NCBI GenBank assembly: GCA_016806645.1 | Contig: JACSYO010001685.1 | Span: 1,618,501-1,682,500 of the forward strand | Reading direction: 5' to 3' | Origin: Ophiodon elongatus | Taxonomy: Eukaryota > Chordata > Actinopteri > Perciformes > Hexagrammidae | Length of the DNA: 64,000 nt | Shown: positions 38,601 to 50,600 of the stretch, in pieces | Layout: the number at the start of each line of letters is the position of its first letter | Numbering within the stretch: the first letter of the stretch is position 1 | Program-made: the position numbers and the translations under genes | The notes under the pieces: generated by a model | What the model was told of the DNA's origin: nothing | The model's input: only the letters and a program-made list of their open reading frames with translations | Databases searched by the model: none

Positions 38601-41600
38601 CCACCTGAGTCAACTGCCAGCAGGGGACAAACGTCAGTGTCACATGAGGTCAAACTCCTCAGGCCTTCTGTCTTCTTCGGTACATCTCTGATACCCGTCT
38701 TCTTCTTCTTACACTCTTCATGAACTAAAAACACTTTCAAATGGTACTTGTGTGAGGTGGAGCCTTAATGATACCAAATATAATTCCACAAAAACTTAGA
38801 GGGACAGGTCATCTAAAACCGCAATACATTTATTATTATAACCTGGTCTACTCTATCCACAACGTTTCAGTTTGGAGCTACGATCGCCACAGTACATTAC
38901 AATGAATTGTATTTTGTTTGTCGGGTTTCAGGTGCAAACTCCAAATACAAATAGACACAAATATACATGACAATCAACAGACCTTGTTGTGATCTGTTTA
39001 AGCCTACCATCTGTTTTGGTCATTATATATTACAGTATGTAAAACATGTTATGGGATTTACAAGTGCACAATAGTCATAAAGACCTTGGATGTTGTTGGG
39101 TCTTTCCAGTCATAACTTATTGGTGTTTAACATAATCTTTACTCACTATCTCACCCTGTAACTCACATAGGCTATCCCGTCAGTCTAATAACCTTTGTAC
39201 ATCTGTTTCACACTTGCATCTCTTCTTCGATGCTTTTTAAAAATGCTTGCACAGGACCATTATTCACAATTTTTAAACTATGTTAAGGAAATAAATTTAA
39301 TTGCAAATTGCAGATCAAGAGAATTCTGTCAGTTAATCATTTAATTACTTTAAGTCTGAAGTTTTTGTGTTGACCTGTTTGAATAAATCAAATTGTCTGT
39401 GTTACTGTGACTTTATGTTGTCAAACATGATTACACTGCAAAAAGGAAATATATCTTGGCTACATGAAGAGTGGCCCTGTCATAAGACAGTTGTTACGAA
39501 AAAAGCCTTGTAGTTTAAAGTCCTGAAGAAAAAGAGGGGTTGGAGTTTAATTTTCTAAATCTGTAAAAGATGGCAAAATGGAGGCATGTGTGTCCAAACT
39601 GAAATTAAACATTTTTCAAGTGGATTTGGTTGATTTGCTTCCTTTGACACCCTATAAACAAGAACTCTGTGGTGTCTGTAATTATACTTTACACTCAAAT
39701 CTTTTCATTAGGTCAGTGTGTGTGTATATGGAAGGTAATAACTGTTTTACACAAGTCAAATGAAAATCATGTGCCTTCAAAGTAAAACCCTCATTCAGTT
39801 TTTCTGAAAAATAGACAACTGCGGTTAAGTATAAACAAATTAAAACCTTGTGCTGTGACCCATGTTGTCATCTCTACTTTGATTCTTTGCACAGCAACAA
39901 GAACCTTGGTTTTAACTCTCAGCCCTTTCTGCTGACATGTCTGCATGATTTCTCTGTGTTGGTGTAGTTTCCTCAAACAGCACACAACAATAAACTGCCT
40001 GTCGGTAATTACGTGAGTCATTTAGTTAGACATTTTAATTACTGAATGAATGATAAGTGGCTTTCCTTGGTGGCTTTCCCACTGTCTTAAAGTGCTGAAT
40101 CACCAGTCTTTTATCACCACGAATAGTGTGATGGGAAATTTCCACAATAGTCCAATGTTTAATCCCCACTGCTCCCCAAATTAAAGCTTAATGGAGGCGC
40201 TGAAGCTGAGATTAAATGTGAAACATGAGCAAAAGCATCTGCGTGCTCCGATCAGTGCAATATTTATTTACTGACACTGCAAGCTTTCTGACGCTTAAAA
40301 AAGGTCTCCGTCTGAAAGCTTGTCTTAATAAATGAATATGTATCGTCACCATGACTAATATCATGTTGACAGTAAAAAAGTGTTTACATAGTGATATGTA
40401 TACAATACTGTATGTATAAAGTCGAAAAACAAAGTTTAACTGCAACTTTAGATTAACTGGAGCTTGTTAGTAGTCTTGAGTTTAAATGTGAGATCATTCA
40501 GCGGACGTAAATCAATGTGACGTACAGCATCACCACCATGTCGAATACAATAAAATAATATGACCCCTGTTGAATGAAAATACATTGTCAATCACCCAAA
40601 CTTATTGTATCAGCTGCTACTGTTTATCTTGTAGTTACAATTTTAATGATCTTTTAAAATGTTAATGTCCTTTATTTGTTAATAGACTTAACTCCTATAC
40701 CTCTAGATACCATGTCCCAAATGTCAATGCAAATATACTAAGTGAAGCCTTTGCCTTTTAGTGTCAACTATCACCACAAATATTGCTGACTGGAACGTGT
40801 CAAGTAGTTGATAAAATAGGATCGCTGGTAAAGAGAAACTCTGTTTTGAGATGCAGAACACTGAAAGCATCTGTAAAGGTGGATGGAGCCTCATGCAGTG
40901 CCACTCTAGTTTGTTTGTGTATCATCTTATGTTCTGTTCTGTTACTGTATGCACTTTGATGTAAAGCACATGAGTTATCCTGTAATGAGACGTAACATAT
41001 AAATAAAATGCCTAGTCTTGTTTTCTGATTATACAATTAGACGTGTAACTGCCAGCTGTGTTGAAAGGCGATTCCCTGGATGTATGCAAATGCTACGGAA
41101 GCCAATTTCTGCAGGAAAAAAACAAAAAAGATGACTGTGCAAAATACAATTTTAAATATTCACGATAAGTCAAAATGATAAGATACTAAGGCAAAATTGT
41201 GAGTGAGTGAGTCATACCTTTGAGTCAAAAAAATTTACTTTATGAAAAAAGATTGACTTACCTTTAATTTTTATCATCACTAACTTGTTCTTTTAAGGTT
41301 TTCTTGGCAGATATTGGCTTCCACACAATGCAACACTATGTGCAGCTGGCATATTAAGTAGTAGGAACAAATAAAACATTTTACAGTTGACTAAAGGTTT
41401 TGAGACTTATAGATTTATCAACTGATGGTGAGACAAAAACAAACATATATTTGTTGATTTTATCATTCTTACACCTAAAAACACAATACTGTACAAATCT
41501 TGGAAAATCATGATTACACAATAAAACATGATTTGAGAAACATTAATGACCCATAAAGGAGATTGAAAATAAATGTGCTACTACTCAACAACAAATCGAC

Positions 41601-44600
41601 ATTGAACAACATTTGTGCTTATGAACATAATAACAGTCTGTGCTGTTTAAAATAGCAGTACAAGTCTGATGTCAAGTTATGGATTAAATATAAAACATTA
41701 TTGCTGTTGCACTTATCAATGCTGTTGCGTTCAAAATAATCGCTGCTACATTCCAGAGAAACGTCCCTTCATGTTGTTTCCAGATTACTGCAAAAGACTA
41801 CTGCAAATTAGCGAGAACAAAGTAATTGGAAAGAGACTAATTTGCACTTGGTGCATAGATGTATTATTTGCAAATAAAATCAACTGTTCAAGATATTGAG
41901 AAAAGCTTTACTAGTACTATCAGCAAAACCGTCCCTCTTGCAGAAAATCGCTGTAGAAGAAGCACTGAAAGAACATACCAGTATATTACAGTACTTCACA
42001 GAAGTCAATCATTGGATGAGGAAGAAAACATCATGCACAGTGGACTGTTGACAAAAGTCAAATGGGAGCTGTCCCAGTGTGAGTATCTCGAAGGGGAGGT
42101 GGGGGTCACAAGGAGAGAAGTGAGGAGCATTTTAAGGTGAAGCGGGAGGAGTCAGAAGGGTGAGTGGGCTTTCTGAGACAACAAGTGAAACAAACGGGGA
42201 AAGTCATTTGAAAAAGGAGGGGAGGTGTTTTACAGAAAATGGAGCAAAGGCAGGTTGAGGACAGATTGGGGATTTTAGTGCATCATTGCGTCGAGTAGCA
42301 AGAGGACGACGGTTAGGCTGATGAGAGTGGCTTTAACATTACCTGAAGCTTTCCCTGTACCGCCTACAGCTGCCCTCTCATTGGGCAAGATAAGAAGGGT
42401 GGGCGGCTGCGTGAGACTAAACTCAACATCCACCAGACCTTGATCCACTGGTGGTATGAAGGTTGACACCTTCCGGGGCTCAGCCGTCTTGTGGAACACA
42501 TTTGGGGCTGAGGTGGTAGGGCTCCAGGTGCGTCTGGACCAGTGGGTGGGGGACGTGATGGTGGTCTTTGTGGCAGCAGCAGTGGGCTCGGTACTCGAGG
42601 AGGACTGTCTAGCTGCTGTGGAGGTGGTGGGGGAGTTTTTTCTGCTGTACTCTAGATCATTCAGAGACTCCTGGGGTCCTGTTGTGGAGGTCAGCAGAGC
42701 CCAGTCGGATGTTTGTGAATCAAGTGGAACGACGGTAAAGTCCTCCTCAAAGGTTGGGGCAACGTTCTCTTCTTCTTCAAGGGTTGAGGCAACACTAGCT
42801 TCTTCTTCAAGGGTTGGGGCAACACTAGCTTCTTCTTCAAGGGTTGGGGCAACACTAGCTTCTTCTTCAAGGGTTGGGGCAACACTAGCTTCTTCTTCAA
42901 GGGTTGGGGCAACACTAGTTTCTTCTTCAAGGGTTGGGGCAACACTAGCTTCTTCTTCGAGGGTTGGGGCAATGTTCTCTTCTTCTTCAAGGGTTGGGGC
43001 AACACTAGTTTCTTCTTCAAGGGTTGGGGCAACACTAGCTTCTTCTTCGAGGGTTGGGGCAACACTAGTTTCTTCTTCAAGGGTTGGGGCAACACTAGCT
43101 TCTTCTTCGAGGGTTGGGGCAACACTAGTTTCTTCTTCAAGGGTTGGCGCAAAACTAGCTTCTTCTTCAAGGGTTGGGGCAACACTAGTTTCTTCTTCAA
43201 GGATTGGGGCAATGTTCTCTTCTTCTTCCAGGGTTAGGGTGACATTCACTTCTTCTTCGAGGTTTGGGGCAACACTAGCTTCTTCTTCAAGGATTGATGC
43301 AATGTTCTCTTCTCCTTCAACAGTTGGTGCAACATTAACTTTTTCTACAAGGGTTGGGGCAATGCTAGCTTCTTCTTCAAGGGCAAGGGTTGGGGCAATA
43401 TAAATTTCTTCTTCAAGGATTGGGTCAATGTTCTCTTCTTCTTCGAGGGTTGGGGCAATGCCAGCTTCTCCTCCAACAGTTGGTGCAACATTATCTTTTT
43501 CTTCAAGGTTTGGGGCAATGCTAGATTCTTCTTCAAGGATTGAGGCAACGCTAGCTTCTTCTCCAAGAGTTGGTGTAACGTTATAATTTTCTTCAAGGGT
43601 TTGGGCAACATTAACTTCTTTTATAAGGACTGAGGAAACGTTAGCTTCTTTTTCAAGGGTTGGAGCAACTTTCGCTTCTTCTTCAAGGGCAAGGGTTGGG
43701 GCGATATTAATTTCTTCTTCAAGGGTTGGGGCAATGTTTGCTTCTTCTTCAAGTGAAAAGGAAAATTGAGCTTTCTCATCAAGAGTTGGGGAAACTGTAA
43801 TTTCTTCTTCAATGATTTGGCTAACTTTAACATCCTCTTCATTGGTTGGAGCAAGTTTAATGTCTTCTCCAAGGATTGCAGTAACTGTAGCAAATTCATG
43901 TCCACTTGCCTCTTCATACCCAGTGGTCGTAGTATCTAAATACACTCTGTAACCTAAGGTTCGATACCGTGCTGTGGAGGATTCAGTAGGCAACTGAGAG
44001 GTGTTCGACCCCTCTGGAGACTCAGTGATAGCTAAACTCACTCCAGAAACAAGGTTGTCGTCAGACTTTGTCGGGTGCAGCATTATTTCTTTGCTTTCCA
44101 GAGTGACTGTGTCTTCAATTTCTAAGCTTGTACTTCCCTCCTGTCTAGAAATTGCGGACTCCCACAACTGTGGTGCTGTGGAGAAGATATCCAAGCCCAC
44201 TTTGTCAGAATGGCGTGACCCAGATGTAAGGGTCGAATCAGGGAGTGCTGTCCGAGGCTCAGCAGAAGCACTGCTACCCGAAGTAGAAAGTGACGCATGA
44301 GTGGGGAAGCCGGAAGTAGAAGAATCTGATGGGTTGATGAAGCTGACTGCTTCCATGTCAAGTTCACTCTCTAGAAAAAAGCACAACATATTTTATGTGA
44401 TGAAAATACATCTATTAAGAGAAGAGTTTGTTCATTTTGGGAAATACTCTTATTTACTACCTTGCCAAGAGTTAGATGAGAAACCGATACCTCCCTCATA
44501 TCTGTAAATATGAAGCTACAGCCAGCAAATACTTAGCTTTGCTTAGTACAAAGACTGGAAACAGGGTGAAACAGCTAGCTAGGCCCTGTCAAAATACCAC

Positions 44601-47600
44601 TTTCAGCACCTCTAAAGCTCACTAATAAACACTTTATATCCAGGTTGGTTGCATAATCCATACAGAAAGGTGTTACAAGGGATTATATGATGAACTACTT
44701 CTTGACCGTAACTATATGATATCTCTGATGGTTGCCTGGCAACCTCACAATGACGACACTCCCGTAAGTCACTCCTTCCAGCCAAGAAATAGGCCGCCAC
44801 ATAAACCCCCTTAACACCGAAACTTGCCATTGTTACACTTCATTTTTTGATTGAATCAAAATGTTATTTTGTGAGTTTTAGAGGTTCTAGTAGCTGAATA
44901 ATGTTTTCTTTGGACAGAGCAAGCTAGCTGTGTTCCCCTGTTTCCTCTCTTTATGCTAAGCTAACATAACGGTCTGCTGATTGTAGCTTCATATTTACCG
45001 TACAGATACAAGAGTGATGTCAGTCTTCTCATCTAACTGTCAACAGTGTGAAGAAGTATATTTCCCAAAATGTTGAATGATTCATCCAATATATTGATGT
45101 GTTCTTTTTTAAGACTTAGAAACTAAAATGTATGTTCAGCATACCTTGAGAAATATCTCCAGACCCATCCAGGTTGGCCCACAATGAGGTTAGCTCCATG
45201 GTGGTAGATTTTGTAGTTTGTGCTGGTTGTGTAACACGTTCTTCTTCTTTTGAGGCCTGAGTTGAGAGAAACACCTGCACAGGATTTTCTACTGTTTCCT
45301 CCTCTAGCTTCACCTGAACCATGGGGTCAAGGGTCACAGAGGTTACCTCCCAGAGACTCTCCTCTTGAGTATGATTGCTGTCTGTCTCGCTGTAATTGGC
45401 TTGCGATCTGTCAAAATCCAAGTTGGTCTCTTGTATTTCTTGCGAATCCTTTGGTCTCTCAGATGTAATCTGTATAACTGTCTGGTTATGTGTGTGAGGT
45501 TCATATGATGATTCGGGAAACCCTGTGGTGCTTTGAAGCTCAGCTTGGTTCAAGGTGAAGTTCAAGTTGTGGTGAGAATCTGTCTCATTGTTAATGCTGG
45601 GCAGTAATGACGTGTTTTGTGGTGAATCGTATGTTTCTGTGGAGCTGAAAGTGGTGTTCATAAGTGCTGTAGGATGCTGGTAGTTCATTTGTGTAGTAGA
45701 TGAAGTTTCATTCAATACCTGGAGCAGGTCCAATGTAGGTGTGGTGTTGAGATGGGACGCTGTTGTGTCTGATACAACTGTTGGGTGCATGTCAACCAAG
45801 TTTTCCTTAGAGGAGAAAAAGGGAAATGATTCAAGCACCCTTTCAGCTTTGAGCTCCACCTGTTCTACATGTTGGTTTAGTTGCAACTCTTGATCTGTTT
45901 CCATAAGAACAATAACATCTTGTCCGATGTCCTCAGGCTCCGTGGCCACATTGTCCATGGGAGAGTCAGTGGGAGTATTTCTATCATCTATAGAGGACAG
46001 ATAAGTGATTCAAATTGTGATTCAAGAAATATACAGGAATCTTTGATTTAAACAGTTTGTCCACCTACTTACAGTTTAATTACATACACATACATTGTAA
46101 ATACCTAACATTTACATTTGCCTGAATGTCCATTTTTGCATTCGTATCCAATGCATTTTTGACATTAGTACATTAAATTCTTTATGAGAAACTAAATACT
46201 CACGTCTGAAACAATACGCATCATGAAGACTGGATGGCTGTGGGAAGCCAGTTTGGTTGCTGAAGCGGTAGAGGGTTTTGACGCCTGGCTGAGGCCCTCC
46301 GCAGCGCTCTCTAGGGGTCATGATGGGGTAGCGTACACTGCCATCAGACAACCAGCCAGGGCTGCAACGATCCAGACCTTCACTCCATGCCAAGTACAGC
46401 TGGGCTGTTGTAGCCAACTCTGCTCCTGCTGCTCTGCAGTGTGACTGTGCTTCATCAAATGACAACTGCTGTGGGATGGAGTCATGAAACACCTCCCCTA
46501 CAAACACAAAATATTTTAAATGTTTATATTTCTCACATTTTGTTTAAATATATAATGCCTGATATAGTCTAGAATCAGAATTGGCCTAAAATATCTAGTA
46601 TGAGTCTGTCTTTAGTCATAGTAATAGGTATCATTATTTATACCGTCAGTTTCCTCCACATAACAGTAAACATCAAATAGATCATCTGGGTCCATTGTCC
46701 CGTAGTTTCTCACGCCTGGTTGGCCATCCATGTCTCCATAACAACCTTCACGGGGCACTTGGATTGGGTACCTGCCAGAATGGAAACAAGCCGTATTTCT
46801 CATGAAAACTTTACCTTTGTAAACTTGGATTTAAATTTAGGAGGAGATCCTGTATACTTTACATGTACACCAAACACAATTTGGGTTGAATTTTGGGGAA
46901 ATGTGAATGAAAGGTTTCGAGTGTAAGAAACAGGTGCAGCCATTACAGTAAAGCACAGGTTTGAGCTGAGAGCTGATGAGGTACCTGACAGACTGGTCTG
47001 CCAGCCAGCCTGCATCACACTGCTCGTAGCCGTCATAATAAGCCGCCAGCAGCTGGTCAGGAGTCGTGATTTGTGCCCCGATGGCCTCACAAGCCCTCTG
47101 CGCCTGATAGAAGGAAAACGCATAGCGACCCAAAGCATCCCTGTAGTGGAATACAACACCTAAACAGACACATACAAGCACATATTTAAAATACATATTA
47201 TACAAAATACTCGTTTAACAACAGTATATTACCAGTAACTGTCATATTATGATGTAAGATTTGCCCAACAATGTAATAAACTGACTCAGATGTTTCATAA
47301 CAGGAAGATTACTATCAATATCTTTGTTACAACATTACATGTTGTATCCTATATCACCTTTATATTCATCTGAATCTTTCCAAACTTCAGTAATGATGAT
47401 CCACGCGTTTCATTTCGTTACCTTTGACCTTGAGTTGTACGAGATCGCTGGCGTCCTCCAGGCCTTGCTGCACCTCACAGCGATAGTGGCCCGAGTCACT
47501 GGAGCGTAAATCTCCCAACCACAGCGACAGATCATCGGGGGAGGAAGTGTAGTTGAGCCAGGCAGCCCGGTCTCGGTATGCCTCGTTGACCTTTACTCTT

Positions 47601-50600
47601 TGACCCCTCGCCACCAGGATCTGCGTCTCCACACCACCGGAGACCACAGTCCACTTGACGCGCGGTGCTACAGGCGAGGAAGAGGACAGAGACACCAAGC
47701 AAGGGATGGAGATGGAGCTGCCCAGTGAGGCGGAAACAGGACCTGAGTGAGGGATGTTCACCTGGAGCTGCTGGATATCATCTGCAGGAGTAAAAAAAAA
47801 AAAGGTTAGAGAGCGTGAAGAACGGAGACATGTGAGAATAGTGGTCTTATTTTTAAATGCACCTTTATGTTCTTTGCTTATAACTAAATGTGAAGGAATA
47901 CTGATGGTTAGAGATAATGGGAAACAGCAGACGTACCAAATGCTGATGGAGTCTGTGTGGGGAAGGCCACAGTGAGGCGGCAGACTGCAATGAGAAGTGG
48001 AAGTATTTGGACATATCTATGGAGATAAAGAGGAAAACACAAGATAATATTATTATCATCATTATCATTAGATCAAATTGAACAGACATAAATATCAATA
48101 AATTGTTCCTGTTGTAAACTCAGCGAAACACAGGACACAAAAGTGACAGATTATTTCTTCTTACCAGTTTCCAATTTCACACATGTTTAACCTTTAATAG
48201 GCCGAGCGATTGCGGATACTGGAAGTCATGTATTGTGTTGATTCAGCTCCACTGATCTCACCAGACTGATTTATCTTAGTATTAAAGGTCACAAGCTGCA
48301 CACCTTTGTGCTACCTTCACTGCAGCAGCCACTACTGTGGTCTTAGCTTTACACACGTATTGAGATGCAGCTGAGTGAAGAGACAGATTCAAGGTTACAC
48401 TGTAATGCTCTGACTTTGAGCCATTTGTTATTTGCATTTGATATGATTATGCTTTTGTAATTCTGTTTAGTTACTGTTGAATTGGACCACTACAAATACA
48501 TTACATGTAAAGAAAAGCTTTGTAAAAAGTATAGTAGAAGGCAAACAAGTTCACCATAAAATCTGCCTTTGGTAATAGATGTCATTAAATCAAGACTAAG
48601 AGTCTACAGTCAGATCTGTAAGGCTGTACTTAGGCACAGTAGTGCTTTGAGATAAATGCCAACACTCAGAGGAATAATAATGTCTGTACACAGTTTTTTA
48701 TGGCAATCCATCTAATAGTTGTTGAGATATTACAGTCTGAAATGAAGTGGTGGAAAATAAAAATAAAAATAAAGATTATACTTGTAATGTATACTATGTA
48801 AAGATAGAAAACAGCATTAGAATTATACTAAGAAGTGTTTTATAATTAGTCTTCTCTTGCTGCTTTAAATGGAGTGGAACATTTTGTATCTATTTTATTA
48901 GTATATTTGACAAGGACAATGCGCATTTATCAACAGAAAAAAGAAGAGTGAATAATCCAAAATTAGTCCGCAAGCCTAATTTCCATCTGTTTGTCTCTGG
49001 GCTGGTGTTAAAAAGGCCCCCTAAAAATAGAATAAACTGACACATCTTAGGAAATAATATCAAAAACACCTCTCAGTGTTGAATCAAGACCTCTCCCAAA
49101 TATTTTCAACAAAAACTGAATATCATAACCTTCATAAAGGAAGGATTTGTTAAAGGACTGTTTTGTTAGACTGCCTTAGTTTTAGCCAGATGTATCTCAG
49201 AAACTGGCAACTGACTTTGTATATTTTGTACAGTTGGAGAAAATGATATTAACCTGTGTAAAACGCTAATGCATACGATACTATCTCGTATCTCAAAGCT
49301 CAACTATGAAGTATAAAAGAGCAACTTCTCTGGTTTTCAAAGGGAAGCTGGGAGCACAGGCTCCTGACCACAAGCTATTCATCACCTCCGGGAGCTAATG
49401 ACACGGCGTCTCAGCCCAGCGGCATCCTGCCAGCTCTCCGTCACCAGTCTGGCCCTGTTATTAACCCAGCAGGCATGGCAGGGCGCTCACAGTGACCTCA
49501 CTCAACCTCCTGAAGCTGCAAATGTTCATTCATCATTAAAAAGCACTTTAATCCATTGGTGAAAGATAGAAAACCAGTGGCAGCAAAGTCTTTTTTTAAG
49601 CAAAAATGCCCAAAATTCACCGGTTCCAGCTTTTCAAATATTAATATATTTAGATGTTTTCATGGTTGTTATGATTGTAAACTAACTATCTTTGCATATT
49701 GGACTTTTTTATGGACAAAACAAGCCTTATGAAGACGTTAACTTGGGCTTTTAGTAAAAGTACAACAAAAGATATTGAGTGACTGTCAGAGATATGTCAC
49801 TATAGTATTGTATCAATGTGCACTAACATGTAAGAAGTACTTCAATGTAGTTGGTTGATGCGAAGCTTTCTATACTTTTGGGAGGTTTTTATTTTATTTA
49901 GGTCCGAACCACAGAAGCGAGCCAAAAACCAAACAAGCATTGATAAGCTTTTCTGCATCAGTATATCAAACAACTCGGCACAAACATAGCTCGCTAACTT
50001 GTGTCAGATTAAATGGCCTTCTTTGATGGCAGAATAATTGTTGTTTGTTTCCTCAGCCAGCTGGGTGGACTCCACGGAGCTGGTATCACTATTAGTATTC
50101 TTGACGAGAAAACATCTCACAAAAAGCGAGCAGTGGGCCAGGAGGACAGCTGCACACTGTGCTTTCACTTCAGGCCTACTCCCTTACAAAAGGCCTCGGA
50201 GGAAAATTAAAAGACGGGGCACTGGCACACTTGCTTGCTTTTTCTCCCTCCTTTCTCTTGCTTCTTTTCAACGATGGAAAACGAAGTTTCAAACCACTAA
50301 GAATCGTTCTGGAGCAGGCTTTGTACAAAAGGCCCCATTAAGACACTGCACACTGTTTCAAATGGTATCACTGCTGTGAGAGTGGGCTTGTGCATGAGTT
50401 GTGTTTGTGCATTCAAACTGATGACAGAGGAGAAAACGCTGCTGCTGATTATTTTGAGACTTTTTCTTGATCATAAAGTCTTTGGTCTCATCGTCGCCAG
50501 GCACTCTGCAGCTTTGCTCTTTGTCATGAGGGCTACAATGAAGACAAGTCAAGCTAAAAATCAATGCCACCCACTGCATTTACAAGTCTAGAAACTGCAG

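Noticed and set aside
42691..43212. 173-codon minus-strand frame with LPQPLKKKLV repeats
   Set aside because: A shifted-frame reading of the same minisatellite. The phase fits no flanking bcan exon.
42456..43403. 315-codon plus-strand open frame across the bcan repeat (SSSRVGATLASSSRV)
   Set aside because: It is the complement of the 30-bp coding minisatellite. The repeat length is a multiple of three, so one stop-free unit keeps the whole array open.
48165..48184. ATG followed by a strong donor (AACTG/GTAAGA), at first taken as the bcan first exon
   Set aside because: Joined to exon 2 in the required phase, the junction codon becomes TGA. The exon at 53,674-53,693 gives Arg at that codon and a proper charged n-region, so it is preferred.
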